Source of the DNA: Symbiotaphrina buchneri
Taxonomy: Eukaryota > Ascomycota > Symbiotaphrinales > Symbiotaphrinaceae
DNA length: 64,000 nucleotides
Direction of reading: 5' to 3'
Assembly: GCA_001599915.1 (NCBI GenBank)
Contig: BCIG01000010.1
Span: 186,001-250,000 of the forward strand
Of the stretch, positions 9,791 through 22,479 are shown one piece after another. Position 1 is the first letter of the stretch; every line of letters starts with the position of its first letter. The notes under the pieces are model-generated. The model was not told where the DNA came from, did no database searches, and was given only the letters and a program-made list of their open reading frames with translations. The position numbers and the translations under genes were made by a program.

Positions 9791-12009
9791 ATGGCGGGGC
9801 ATCGCCGTCGAGACCTGATTGCCAGGAGGCGACAGCCAGAGGATGAAGAAGAGGAAGAGGGCTCGCTGGGAGCGGAGGTAGAAGACGATTCCCTGAGTGA
9901 GGGCTCGTTGCTTAGCGACGGCGAAGAGGACGAGGATGAGGAGGCAGATGAAGAAGATGATGCGGGGAAGAAAACTGGTTCAATGCAAAATGGAGGCGAC
10001 GATCCTCCAGTAAGGAAAACAGGACCATCTGCGCCGTCCGGCAACCAGATCAACGGCCAGGACCCCAACCGCATAGATACTTCCACCGAGAAGGGCCTAT
10101 CAACCGGTGCCGAGGCGTCTGAGACTGTCGCTGTGACAGATACGGAAGCAATGATGAACGGGTTGCAAATCTCTTCACAGTCGAACGAAGCAGATGCGTT
10201 AGAATTCGACGACGTACAGGATGGGACAGATCAGCAGCCAAAAGCGGTGGGGTTACCGGAGAATAGACATGACACGGTCACAGACAGACGGCGGAGGGAG
10301 CATGACGAGTATCGGAAGAAGCGTGATACTGATCCTGCCTTTGTACCCAATCGCGGTGGCTTCTTCATGCATGATCATCGATCTGCAGGGCCAGGGCAGA
10401 ATGGGTTCAGGCCTTTTGGTAGGGGCCGGGGTAGAGGCAGGGGCGCTATAGGTGGACCTTTCTCGCCGGCGAAGTACGTTCACCTCCATCGCATATGCAA
10501 CTCAGCTAAGACTAACGTACATCTAGTCAAGTGCAGCAACCGTCTGAGGTGACTGATGCGCCATGGGCTCACGACTTGCACGAGACTCTCTCACAGCCAG
10601 AGACCGGTCCTTCATTACCGATCGCTGGAGCCAGTAATGACAGATTTGAAGATGCCGCAAGGCCTCCTCCATCTGCTCCAAGGGGGAGTCCACTTGGTCG
10701 CTCATTCTCCAGGACAGTGCATATTGGCAATGTGCAGATCCGCGTCTACCTTTCAGGCATGAAAGAACCTGTGACGTTTTCTGCTGTGCCCGTCAAACAG
10801 CACACCCGTTTGCCCCAACACAGACCGCCTCTTAGACGGGACAAACCCGTGCGCATCTCCCTGCCGGATCATGCTCCACGGTATATCTTCCCTGCTATGG
10901 ATCGCTCATTCATTTTCATACCGAGGGCTATGCGTCCAAACCAGCAAGGCTACGGCCGGCCCCGAGGCAGAGGAGGGTTTGGTCAACATAGTGGATTGGG
11001 TAGTCGAAGGACGAGTGTCTACGGTGGGAGCTTGTATTCACCTAGTGTTGCGATGAGTCGAAGATCGTCACTGGCGCGAGAGGTCTCGCGAGACAGCATA
11101 ATCTCGCCCACTGGCTCTACTGTTTCCAGGACCGCTCTCATTCCCGTGCAGCCGGGGAAGGCTGTTGTTAGACTTCCACCATCTGCTCCTGGTCCACGCT
11201 CCGACCAGGAGATATCTCACAGCCACCCACAGCAACAGCCGAACGGCATCCAGCCCGTGGTTAACCTCCCCCATAGGCAGGCGTATGCGACCCCAGGCAC
11301 GCCGACGTACCGAGAGAACCAGACAGTGCCGTTGACGATGCACCAGCCACGGCCTCAGAAGACTGTCTCCGTTGCTGACATTGAGTCCCCCGAATCTGCG
11401 CCATTCCAGGCGCCCCAACAGCAACAAGAACAACCCTTCCACCACCAGGTTCCAACGCAAGTCAACGGGCATCATCCTTACCCTCAGGATGGGACAGCTT
11501 ACCCACACTCACGTCACCCGTCTTTCCCGAGTCAAGCATCCGGCGGGACGCCTCTTTCTCACATTCCTGAGCGAGCAATACACGCTCAACCATTTCAACC
11601 CCACCTCTATTCTCAACAAGCCTATCCTGGTGGTACATTTCCACAGCCACTTCCTGCTCAAGGTGGCTTCTACTATCCCTCTTATGCCGGTGCAATGGCG
11701 CCAGCAGCAGCCGCTCCAGCTTTCGTACCTGGGCAGGCACAGCCACCATACGTTGTTCCCGCCGCCCCACCTGCACCGGCTACCGGTGTGCCCCCTGCTA
11801 CTGTGGCACACGAGAGCAATGGTATGGTTTACTACTATGATAGCGCCCAGGTTTACGCTGGCCCTGTCTCTAACGCTTCTTTTCCTGCATCCGGTTATGT
11901 CGTCCCCCCTGCCGGTGGAGTTGTGGGCATTGGAGGAATGATTACTCCATCGCCTGACGTCTACTACTACCCACAACCGGTTCAGGGCGAGGTCTACTAT
12001 TCCCAGTGA
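9791..12009 (+). CDS. Barentsz/CASC3 (Btz-domain) RNA-binding protein
   Basis: Btz-domain proteins bind eIF4A-III and belong to the exon junction complex, linking splicing to mRNA localisation and decay. Exons 9791-10473 and 10527-12009 (53-nt intron with an ACTAAC branch site) give 721 residues. The N-terminus carries a long acidic stretch (about 18-60). The Btz core is RDTDPAFVPNRGGFFMHDHR (about 190-210), the expected aromatic/basic motif that grips eIF4A-III, followed by an RGRGRGRG box. A second RG-rich patch lies near residue 385, and the C-terminal 300 residues are Pro/Gln/Tyr-rich and disordered. Length and layout match Eurotiomycete homologues as I remember them. I did not see a Mago/Y14 or eIF4A gene nearby. 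Confidence 0.85.
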
Positions 12010-13625
12010 ACAGGCATGCATACTTCCCGTTCTCATTGTTGTCGTTGTCAAGACTGGGGATGTGTCGCAAATCTACGATTTTACAACGCAAGCACCATAC
12101 CACTGCTGATAGTTGGGATGCTTTGGCGTAACTTTCGTTTCTCCTCTTGTTCATGTATTGATGTTAGCGTGTTTTGGCCTGACCGCGAGAAGGTCGGTTA
12201 TCATACTGGTTGGGCGCTTCTGCGGCTCGCGCTCAAAAATCTGACGACTCTATGGCTTTTGGTGTTGACTGCGCATTTTCACACGACGCGATTCCGCCTA
12301 AACCTGTTACAATCCCTCATTGAAGCGCTGCCTGTGGTTCTTTTTGGAAGCTTTTGGGCCTGGCCGATCTTGCTGTTGGCGCTCTTCTTGCCTCGGCTGT
12401 ACAAGATCGCTTTCCCTCTGTTTCCGGTGTATAAAATTGTGCATAATCGCAGGACATGTGCCTGGTAGATTCTGCCAGCTATGCGAAGCTCATGTTAGAC
12501 TAATGCTACTTTACAAGTCTCGCACGTGCAATTGCCCAGTGGATTGTCATGGATTAGGCTCCCGACAGACGCCAATCCAGGTTGTGTTACCTGCTAAAAT
12601 GATCTGGAATTGTTGACATAGACAAGGCATCCATTCGCAGTACTTTTGCAGCTGGAACCCCTTTAAGATGGCTTGTGAAGTGGGAGTGGCCGCTGAACCT
12701 TGTGACGCCTGGGACAGGCGAACACTTTACATGGCATCAATGGCGTCTTTATCCTGCGAGCTGCTGATGTCAGTCGTGTAACAGGGCAGGCTACGCCTGG
12801 ATGGTGTGGCAGATGTGCGAGGCAGAAACCGCGATGATCTGGGATCCTTCTTGGTAGTTCAAAGCGGTCCGAACACTGATTTGTTTTCCTATTGCTTGTC
12901 ATATAAGGTATCTTTCGATTGCCCACCATTCGACGGCTGCATTATGAGGCTTTGTTGCCTTGTGCGTCTACGCGGTAAGGCCTGTGGTCAGTGTAGGCGA
13001 TGGCTGCCTGGTAAGTACTTCGTAGTCAGTATGCGGTAAGGAGTGGTGAATTTGGTAAATCATTAAAGCTGCACCTGTACCTCGGTACTTTCATCACAGT
13101 ACCGCTTCCACCAGTGGTGACGCGTGAGGGTGATTGGTTCCCTCGCACTGTCGTGTTTGGCCTAGCCTAAACTTCGTACACCCGCGGGTTCCCTTCTGCC
13201 TGGAGCGTCAGCCGGCCAATTAGGAAGGCCGGGGACAGTACGGAGCTACTTCGTACCTTCACTTTCCGCTCTGCTCCTGAAGTTAAGGTACTGTACCTTG
13301 GACACCTTACTCCTACCGGTACACCCTTACACCTTCTACCTTACCTTGGCCTGACATCCTCCCCTCACCCTCACCCTCGTCCTTACCTTCCACCATCCCC
13401 TCCCTTCTCTTTCTCCATCTCCTCCATCGTGCCATCATCCTTCGTCTCAGTCCACGTTGCTTGGAGTGCTCTGTGCACTACCTTGCTCCTCCTTAGCTGT
13501 CGTCGTTATCAGTTGAGCTCATCGCTCCACTGAGATAAGATAGCCGGAGCTCTCTGCTCGGCGAAGACGGGCGCCTTGGACAGCTTACCATCATCTGCCA
13601 GCCTCGTTCAACCACAACTACAATC
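12010..13625. other. intergenic, 1.6 kb (3' UTR of Btz gene and promoter of NBR1)
   Basis: No gene is supported. A 150-codon open frame at 12016-12468 lacks any motif and looks fortuitous. The right half is regulatory in look: ATTGG at 13133, CCAAT at 13216, a near-palindrome AAGGTACTGTACCTT at 13285-13299 and a strong pyrimidine tract from about 13357. Confidence 0.5.
13357..13430 (+). promoter_or_regulatory. pyrimidine-rich leader tract upstream of NBR1
   Basis: Almost pure C/T run (CCTCCCCTCACCCTCACCC and following), of the kind that precedes transcription starts of highly expressed fungal genes. It lies about 200 bases upstream of the ATG. Confidence 0.55.
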
Positions 13626-16343
13626 ATGGCATCCAACATGCCCGTTACACCGGACACTCTCATCACCGTCAAGGTCGCCATTAATGGCACCAACAGGCGG
13701 TTCAAGCTTCCGCTGAGGGAGCTCGGCGCTTCAGTCTTCCCGGCCAAGGTGCGTCATCATCGGCCATCGGCTCACAGCTTTGGATAGCTTCTGATATCAG
13801 CTGCATCCATCCCCCGCTTACTTTCCGATGCTGACTGTAGTTACCGCAGCTTCGATTACACTTGGGCATCCCGCCAGACCAGAGTGTCATCTTCGAGCGG
13901 TACTCTGACAGTGCCGGTGCATACATCCGCTTGGACTCGGATAACCCGTCGGTATACAAGCAACTGTACCGGGCGGCCAAGGCCAAGCTAAAGCTCCGTC
14001 TTCGAGCAAGCACTGCCCTTGCCTTTCACCCTGAGCCATCCGGCGCCGGTGTGACGGCGACCCTCGGAGACAGCCTCTCTGCCAACCCTGTTATGATGGG
14101 TGGGACTCCAATACTCTCGGCGGACAGGACAAAAACAGCTCTTCCTACCCGTGTCGCTGTACACACTATGTTGGCCAGCGCCGACGGTGTTTCTCGGCGC
14201 CCTGCCATGGATTCTCCTGTCCACCCGTTGTCCGGTGACATCATCGTTCCCCAGACCAACTCGGAAACCGAGGAGAAACTCAAAGATATGGATGACCTCC
14301 AGGTCAAGCCGTCCACAATAGCGGATCAAGAGCCTCTTCCCCCCAAGGCGGAAATTTCGGTCCCCAGTCTCATGACGTATTCGGCACCATACTGCGTGTA
14401 TTGCAACGCATGTGATAATCCGATCCCTGACATCCATTACCATTGCAGCATCTGCGATGCGGGTGACTTTGACCTTTGCCCAGCTTGCGTCGAGTCTGGG
14501 GTCCTTTGCGGAGGTGATGATCATTGGTTGATCAAGAGGTCCGTCCAGAACGGCCAAGTCGTAAACAGCACGACCGAAACGATCGGCCCGAAGCCCAGAA
14601 CGGCTGGCCAGGCAAACGAACTCCGTGCTGCCCTAAGCTCTTATGGTCCGCCAGCTGACTGGGACACCCGCACCTGCAACTCTTGCGTGGAAGGTATGTT
14701 TATGACGTCCTCAGCGTTCTGCTGGATCCTTCAGACCATACTTATCCTTGACAATAGTTCTACCGGAGGCCAACTTCGTGACATGTACGATTTGCGAAGA
14801 CTATGACCTCTGCATTTCTTGCCATGTTACGATGAAGCACGGCCATAATCCTTCCCACGCTTTTGAACCTGCGACAGCGATGACATCCCTCGATAGTCTA
14901 GCTAAGGCTCTCTGTGCTCCGGGCCGTAACCTTCGTCATCTGGCCATCTGCGACGGCTGTGAGAAGGTTGGTCTTGTCTCCACTCTCATTCATGCTTCAA
15001 AGCTTATGTGTACGCAGAACATCTATGGAGTCCGCCATAAATGTCTCGATTGTCCTGACTGGGACTATTGCTCTACTTGTGTCAAGTCGGCACGCCGCGA
15101 GCATCCAGGACACCGCTTTGCTCCTATCTATGAGCCCATTAGCCTCTGCCACCGACCCCGGACGAAGCATTTTGGGATCTATTGTGATGGACCTCTTTGC
15201 CGTGACAAGGGCAAGGGCACCCAGTGCTACATTACTGGAGACCGCTACAAGTGCGCTGTCTGCCCCAACGTTGATTTCTGTGCTGCTTGTGAAGCTTCTC
15301 CCATCAATGAGCACAACGTTACTCATCCCCTCATCAAGCTGAAGACCCCGGTGAGGAATGTAGCGGTCACAACTTTGGGAGAACGGGACAATGGCAAACG
15401 AATGCCGATCATGGGAGATCGTGCTGTCCCTATGAGATCCGTTTCTACAGAGACAAAGCCAGCCACTAAGTCTGCAAACGCTGCCGTCCAGGTCCAGACT
15501 GTCGCAGACCTGCAGCCTACGGTGGAAGCTGTCGAGGAGGTTGAAGAGCAAAGCACTGCAACGGTGACTGCATCATCTTCGCAACTCAATGCTCACTTTG
15601 TCCGCGATACTGTACCCGACGGCTCAAAGCTGCCTCAAAACTCTGTCTTTGAGCAGACATGGACTCTTCGAAACCCAGGTCCCGTGGCATGGCCTGCGGG
15701 CTGCAGCGTTCGCTTCGTCGGCGGGGATGGCATGCTCAACATCGACCCAGAACATCCCTCCAGCGTCACCGACCTGGCCAATGCGACGGAGACCAACGTC
15801 ATTGGGCGTGTAGTCAGTGTTGGCGAGACAGTAGATTTCTCTGTCACCATGAGGGCTCCTCAGCGCGAGGGCAAGGCAATCTCTTACTGGCGCCTAACGT
15901 CAGCTGATGGAGTCAAATTCGGTCACAAGCTTTGGTGTGACATCGATGTCTGCCAACCGGAGCGCAATGTCTCCAGCGTCGAGCATGTAGAAAATGTCGC
16001 TTCTCAACTCCATCAGGAATCTCTCAACGGCGCCAAGCCAGAGGAATATCTGAAGACGACGCTCACGGAGGAAGGACAAGAAGAGGCCGAGCACAGCGCG
16101 ATGATCTTCCCAAAGCTCGAAAAAGAATCCCCGGTCTCCAGCATCCAGCTCACTGCCGGCAATGCTGAGGCTGTGTCCCCTGCAACTGAAGCGAAGGAAG
16201 ATGCCGGTTCTATCGTGGAAGACTTGGAGAGTCTTGAGCTTGAGGAAGTCGAATCAGAGGCTGGGTTTCTCACGGACGAGGAATATGACATTCTTGACGC
16301 TTCTGACGAGGAGGTCTTTTCTGAGGCTCACCGAGCAGCGTAA
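13626..16343 (+). CDS. NBR1: NBR1-type selective autophagy receptor (PB1, four ZZ fingers, FW domain)
   Basis: Cargo receptor that links substrates (in fungi, vacuolar hydrolases such as Ams1) to Atg8. Exons 13626-13748, 13841-14693, 14758-14966 and 15018-16343 give 836 residues. Order: a PB1-like N-terminus (LITVKVAINGTNRRFKL, with SVIFERYSDSAGAYI in exon 2); four ZZ zinc fingers, at about 226-275 (YCNACDNPI), 318-365 (CNSCVEVLPEANF), 383-430 (AICDGCEK) and 445-505; a four-tryptophan FW domain at about 587-690 (FEQTWTLRNPGPVAWPAG, ISYWRL, KLWCDIDV); and an acidic tail with a candidate Atg8-binding LIR, EEYDILDASDEE (about 817). Intron 3 is 51 nt, a multiple of three and stop-free. It is convergent with the Mit1-like gene. 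Confidence 0.93.
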
Positions 16344-16735
16344 GCTACCACCCATTGGTTGCGCCTAGGGCGCGTGCATGACAAGTTGGATTTCAACCGC
16401 ACACAGGAAGGCGAAGTCGTGCGCGACGGAAAGGGACTGGAATAACCTCTACGGCAAGAAATTCTTCTGGAAAACTTTTCTTTGTCCTTCAGTTCAAATA
16501 TGTCAATCGCCTCACTGCGTCTCACGACACGGTGTCTCTTTCCGAATTACGATGAATCAAAATGGTATTGCAAGGATCTCCTTAGTGACATAAGTAGCCT
16601 TGGGATTATGCTGCGTATGCGCCGTTTGCTCAGTATCTATTACCATTTTCAAAGTAGCCCCTTCGACCAAAACCACCCAATAATTCAGAGTAAGCACGCC
16701 CTGCACCATATACCTGCGACCAGTTTGCACCAGGA
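16344..16735. other. intergenic, convergent 3' ends
   Basis: About 390 bases between the NBR1 and Mit1-like stops. Only short meaningless ORFs; holds the two 3' UTRs. Confidence 0.6.
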
Positions 16736-19700
16736 TCATGCTGTGCCTTGACCGTCAAAGTAAACGCTATTCACCCTACCTTCGGGGTATGCCGCAACTG
16801 CAGTGGTAGGTGCTTGCTGCGCACCCGCCTGCGCCGCCAGCTTCTCTGCCTGACGCTTTTTCTTGAGCACCAGATTTCCCTTGACGCCTCTGAGGTAATG
16901 CATAGCCAAAGCCACGTCTTGACTCGACTCGGTGCTCTGCCTCAGCGCCTCCATCATGGCCCTCACCTGCGTCTCCGAGCTCAGATGCGGACATGTCCTT
17001 ATGACCCCGTTCCGGTTGGCGCCGAAGTGAGCCAGGCCGCAGAGACCGCACTTCTGCACGCCCATGAGCTTCAGAGGGCAAGCTCCCACTGGGTGCACTT
17101 GCTCGCAAGCAATGCACCTCGCGATCGTCCCTGGTTGTGGTAGAAGGACGTTCGGGCCATCCAACTGCGGGATTTGACCTGGCTGAGGGGTGCCTTGAGC
17201 CGAGGGGCCATTGCCTAGAAGGACGCAGACAGATTAGAAATCGCTCTAGCAGTCCAGATCATCGAACATACCCGTTGTGCGTCGAACGCTCCCTTGCAGA
17301 TTATCGCTTGTGTCGTTCAGGACCGCGCTCTTGCGCTTCCGGCCACGCTTACCTGCCTCCTTGGGCGCCTCAGGAGGCACTTCAGTCACGTTGCTCTGTT
17401 TCTTTCGCACGTCCAGGCTCTGAACCTCAGTAGCCAGTTCCGCAGCTCCTTCCTCGGCCATTGCCTCATCTTCACTCTCATCAGGTCCCTTATCCCGGAA
17501 GTCGGTGTCACTGCTTGACTGATCTTTTCCACGACGCTTGATGGGAGAGATATCGAAGCCCTCGACGGTTTGATTGTAGTCAACGGTCTGGATAATTTAG
17601 TATACGGAGCAGCGAGCCCATGCTTTGATCAAGGCTTCACTTACCTGTCTCTTTCGCTTTCCTCGACCCAGAACTTCTTGGCGCAAGGCCGCTTCTTTCG
17701 CAGCCTGCATCTCCCGCTCCTTTAGTATTCTCTCCCAAATAGTGGGATCCGGGGCCTTGGATTCAGTATCTGTATCTTTCAAGTCTTCTTCTAAAGCTCC
17801 TTGATCATTTGCCCAGACCCGTGCGAAGCTGAATTGAGATTCGGCAGAGGTATCATCGCCTGTCTTAGTATTTTCCGCCTGACTCCGATCAAGCAACTTG
17901 TCAACAGAGCTTGAATCGTAGCGTATCTCATTTTCAGCGTTATCTTCAAATAAAGCAGCTGCACCATGGCGGAGAATGGATTCCAGGCTCTGCCCAGCGT
18001 CATCCTCTGCATCCATCTGCTCGATCAAGACCTGATCGAGCGCCATCTTCTTCCGGCCGATCTGCACAATCTTCTCTTCCGCACTATCACGAGTCATCAA
18101 TTGAAAGACAAGGACTTTCTTCTTTTGTCCAATCCGGTGAGCCCTTGACAATGCTTGTATATCCTGATGAGGGTTGAAATCTGGATCCATGATGATGACC
18201 GTGTCGGCAGAGGCGAGATTAATTCCAACGCCACCCGCACGAGTGGATAACAAGAAAGCAAACAACTCAGAGTTGGGTGCATTGAATGCATCGATCCGTT
18301 TCTGCTTCTTCAGGCTACTGACTGTACCGTCTAGACGCTCATAGCGTAGTTGAAGGCCGTCCAGGAAGTCTTCCATAACATCCTATCCCCTATTAGCTCG
18401 ACTTCCATCAATTACTAGGCCGGAGAACTTACAAGCATATCCAGAAACTGGCTAAATATCAATACCCGATGACCTCTTTCTTGCAATTTTGGAAGCATGA
18501 TCTCCAAAAGCTGCAACTTCGACGACGCTTCCACAAGGTTGCGATGCGAAATGGCGGCGCTGGAACTCTTCTCTTCAATGGCCCGGCTGTAGACGAATGG
18601 ATGACACAGACACTTCCTCAGCTGCATCAATGTATTATTGAGTCCTTGTCGTTCAGACTGTTTCAGAGAATTTTGACGCCCGAAGATGGCTTTGATAAGG
18701 TCCGGATTCTTGGCCAGAATAGATTTGTAGAGTTTCTTTTGAACCACAGTCATGGTCACAGGCACAATTACCTGTGCCATAGGTGGCAAGAATGTCAAAA
18801 CCTGAGCTTTGGTGCGACGAAGAAAAAATGGCCGAAGTAGATCGTGGAGCTGAGGGACGTTTTCTTTGGTCAAGTTCGCATACTCAATTTCCAGATCTTT
18901 AGCACTAATAGCAGGGTCCAAGAATTGGAGGAGGTTGAACAATTCCCGGGCGTTGTTCTGCAGGGGTGTTCCTGTTAACAAGACCTTGAAGAATGTGTTC
19001 ATCCCATTGAGAGCTTCGTAGAGCTGGTTTTTGTCATTCTTGAGCCGTTGACCCTCATCGACAACCAAGCCTGCCCATGTTACACTCCTGAAGAACCGGC
19101 GAGCGCTTTCCTCTATAGCAGTCTCATAGGAGGTTATTACCACATGGCATTTCAAATTTTTAGGTCCTTTGGGAAACAGTTCGTACTCGTATGCCATCTG
19201 TCGGGCTTTGGACGTCCCGTAGTAAGTCACGGCCCGAATGGAAGGGGCCCACTTCTGGATCTCTCGCCGCCAATTCGGACACGTCGAATTGGGAACCACT
19301 ATGAGGAACGGGAAACAACGATGCTCCTGCACGAGTGCTGCCAACAAGCCGATGATTTGGACAGTCTTTCCCAAGCCCATTTCGTCCGCAAGGATACCGT
19401 TTTGGCCCTGATGCCATTTGTATAGCAGCCAGTTGATACCTTCTAGTTGATATTCCATCAACTCGCCCCCGGCTAGCTTAGCCGGCTGTTTTCTCTGTAA
19501 AAGTTTCTTCTTGAAGTCCAGGGATCTGACTTTGGCAATCTGCTCTCTTAGAGCACCCTGTTTGGGAGCAGTGACGTATTTGCCCATGACATAGTTGTTG
19601 TATGCAATTGAGAAGTCCGTCCATCTTTCGCCATCTTCCGGGGTCGGAACCGTCTCCCACGTCGCATCCTCATATCCCAGTCCTTTGAATTTGACTAAAG

Positions 19701-21910
19701 CTTTGGTGACTTCCTTGACGCGGGCTTTGTCCACTTCTTCGTTCTGAACATCGACAATGCTGGAATACTCGACATCAAATACGATGTCAACCCGAAGATA
19801 CTCTTCGGGGATGGCGTCTGCGGCGTCAAGAGTAGGCATTTTGTTGACATTGTCTTGCTTAAAGAACTCCTTCCGCATGTGTGGGGAAGTCACACCCCAA
19901 ACCCAAGGGCCTGGCGCCCAAGTCGCCCGAAAGTATGACAGTTTGTCCCATTTGACGAGATATTCCTTCTCATCTTCATCTACCATCTCAGCAGAATGGC
20001 CTGGAATATATCTGTCTATGTCGACTGGTCTCCATGCGACCAAGCCAGCTACTTTGCTGGGCATGTCTTGACAGTCTTTGCACATCCATTCTTTGCAATA
20101 TTCACGTTTACGCTGATCAATGTAGTCTCCTTCGTTAGCGGCATCCGCTGTGTTTTCGTCCAAAGGTGGGAGATGCGCGTAGTGGAAACACCGGAAGCAT
20201 TGGAGACACCGATACAGGACGTTGTCAGCGTTATTGACCAAGATGGGATCAACCTGAGTAATCGGATCCTCGCCTTCATTCTCCTCGCGCTCCTTTTCCT
20301 CCTGCCGGGCGGTCTTACGAGCCCTGAATGGGGCACAAGCAGGGCCCGCATCTTTGCACTCAAAACATATGTCCAGCCGGGGAGCATGCGGATCTTTCTT
20401 CTTGGCCATGTTGATGCAGCGACGGCATTGCAATACAAAATCATCCTCGGCAACTTTGGTGACAAGATGCTCTCGTTGGTTCCGCGGACCTAGACACCCT
20501 TTGTGGTATGACAAGGAGCAACCTTGACAGAAGACGAGCTTGCCCCTCAGTGCATTATCTCCGAACTGGCGGCAGGTGTCGCAATACTGACAATGAACTT
20601 GGCGGAAATCATTCGTTCGTGGAAGCTCGCGGAACACCTCCTTCGCGCCAACGTATTTAGCCAGGGGCGTTACACCATCCCCGCCGTCGTCGGATGCGTA
20701 GATATCATCAATTGCGCGTTCTCTCATGCTCTTTGTCGTTCTTCCGGTTCGGAAAGAACGCCTCGTCCCTTCTACTGGCTGCAGACTTCCCGAATCTGAC
20801 TCGCTGAGAGAGGAGTCAATGTTACGGGACCGTAAGCGTCGCGTAGGTTTCTGCTTGGATGCTTTGAATGGTCGTCGCTTGCTCGGTGCAACTGTATCAG
20901 ATCCCATATCTTCGGCACTCTTTTCAGCTGAAGTCCGTCTTCGGCGCCGCGTAGAACGTCGCGAGTAAGGCTCTGCCTCACTATCATCATTGTCCGAAGA
21001 ATAGTCTTCCTGGTCCCGGTGAGGCGATTGCACCTTTGACCGTGTGAGCCGCGAACTGGCACGTCGCCGATGGCTGGCAGTCTGGAAGCCATTGGACTCA
21101 TCATCTTCAGATGACGAAAATTTCAAGTTCGAGGAGCTCACAAACCCCGGCTGGCCGGATCGCTTGAACCTCAGTCGCTGCGTGGCCATGTTGTGAGTAG
21201 GGCGGATGGTGCTGCGCCTCCCGCGTCTGTTGCTCACTGCTCGTCCTTCCTTGCGAGCGTATGTGACGTGGCTGAAGTCGTCGTCCTGCTCGTATAAGTC
21301 CAGAGCTGCGTGACCTCGGGGGAGAAGTATCAAGCGGTCGAACGGGACCTGTAATGTGCTTGTTTAGTAACGGCACATCAAAAGACCTCGAAGCGGGTGA
21401 GGTGACGGTAGAGCCACTTCAGGTGGTGGGCAAGGCCTGGTGAGCGCTTTGCTGTGGCAGAAGCCAATGAAGCATAGGTGAGAAACTTACAGTGTTCGTA
21501 TCGCCGCCTTCGAACTGGACAACGTACTGCACGGGTTCGCCTAGCCCTTGACTGCCAACCTCCCTTACAATACGTTTTACCCTCAGCTCGTCGGGAAAGT
21601 ATTCATAGGCGTCCCGATCCTTGACAGGCGAGACTGCTACCGTATGGACTATCTGCTGAGGTCGCGACCAGGAATGGGGCAGCGATGTTGGGACAGGGTC
21701 GGCCAATTCATCCTCGGAGATGACAAGCTCTGACTGTCGAGTGTGTTGGTGACGGGATTCGCGCCGCTGCTGCTTCGGACCACCGTTATGCAAGCTTGCC
21801 ACAGCTATAGAGTCACTCATGCCACTACCATCCGATCTGCCATCTGATTCCTCCTCGGCCATGGCCATGGGTTCATCCTCCAGAACGTTGTCCTCGGTTG
21901 TCATAGCCAT
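16736..21910 (-). CDS. mit1: Mit1-like chromatin remodeler (PHD, chromo, Snf2 ATPase, C-terminal zinc motif)
   Basis: Probable catalytic subunit of a SHREC/NuRD-like silencing complex that moves nucleosomes in heterochromatin. Five exons: 21910-21491, 21348-18433, 18382-17645, 17587-17272 and 17214-16736, giving about 1622 residues. Order: disordered basic N-terminus; PHD-type zinc region about 390-555 (HCQYCDTC, FCQGCSLSYHKGC, further CxxC pairs); two chromo-like segments about 565-700 (KEYLVKWDKLSYFRATW); Snf2 ATPase from about 790 ([11 protein letters not shown]), with motif II reading VVDEGQRLKND; the helicase C half across exons 2 and 3 (RVLIFSQFLDML, STRAGGVGINLA, SRAHRIGQKKKV); and a C-terminal Cys cluster near 1500 (RCIACEQVHPVGAC, CGLCGLAHF), as in the Mit1 C-terminal zinc finger. 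This layout fits Mit1 better than Chd1. It is divergent from MRM1. Confidence 0.92.
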
Positions 21911-22479
21911 CTTGCTCCCGCCGGATTGGAATAGCTTCGAGGACGTTTGATGACGCTTTCTCTACTCCGGATAGAGATGGATTGAAGCCCGAGAGGACAT
22001 GGACGGCTCAAGCAGATATTATTCAGACTGGTCAAGGGAGGTTGTCGTCCGCAGTGCTCAGTCCCCATGTTCCGCGTTCTATGTTCGGTGCGCTGTATTC
22101 GGGAATAGAGTGACTTCCTGAGCCACGTTAGAGCGCGTCCCCCTGCCCGGAGACACACGCTAAATTTTAAGTTGCCTGCCCGGCTTGTTCCTTAACAAGC
22201 ACAAGGCTGAGGCGAAGAAACGTCTTTCGATGAACAAGCCTTTCTGACCTCGAGCTAAGTTAAACTCAAAATTAAATCTTACACTACAAGACCACCAACC
22301 CGTCCGAGTCAAATTTGGAGCTCGTACATACCACAAGTACTGTGAATATGGCGGAGCTCAAGGGGACCTTATTCTTTGACTGCCTACTAAGGTAAAGTAG
22401 GTCTATCAGGAATTAACCCGACCGCCCTCCTAGCAAGGCCAACCAACACCTCCTGCCAACGAAGATCAGATCTTGTATC
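21911..22479. promoter_or_regulatory. bidirectional promoter, Mit1-like / MRM1
   Basis: About 570 bases between divergent ATGs. It contains an AT-richer core (about 22240-22300) and a CTAAGGTAAAGTAGG motif near 22387. No factor site is certain. Confidence 0.5.

Noticed and set aside
9556-10086. 176-codon minus-strand ORF rich in Ser
   Set aside because: It is the antisense of the Glu/Asp-rich N-terminus of the Barentsz-like gene; GAA/GAG codons read backwards give Ser-rich frames. No motif of its own.
12016-12468. 150-codon plus-strand ORF with hydrophobic stretches
   Set aside because: Begins 6 bases after the Btz stop, has no family motif, and its hydrophobicity follows from T-rich 3' UTR DNA.
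15592-15907. Alternative frames across the FW region of NBR1
   Set aside because: The main frame carries the four-tryptophan domain; other frames are shadows.
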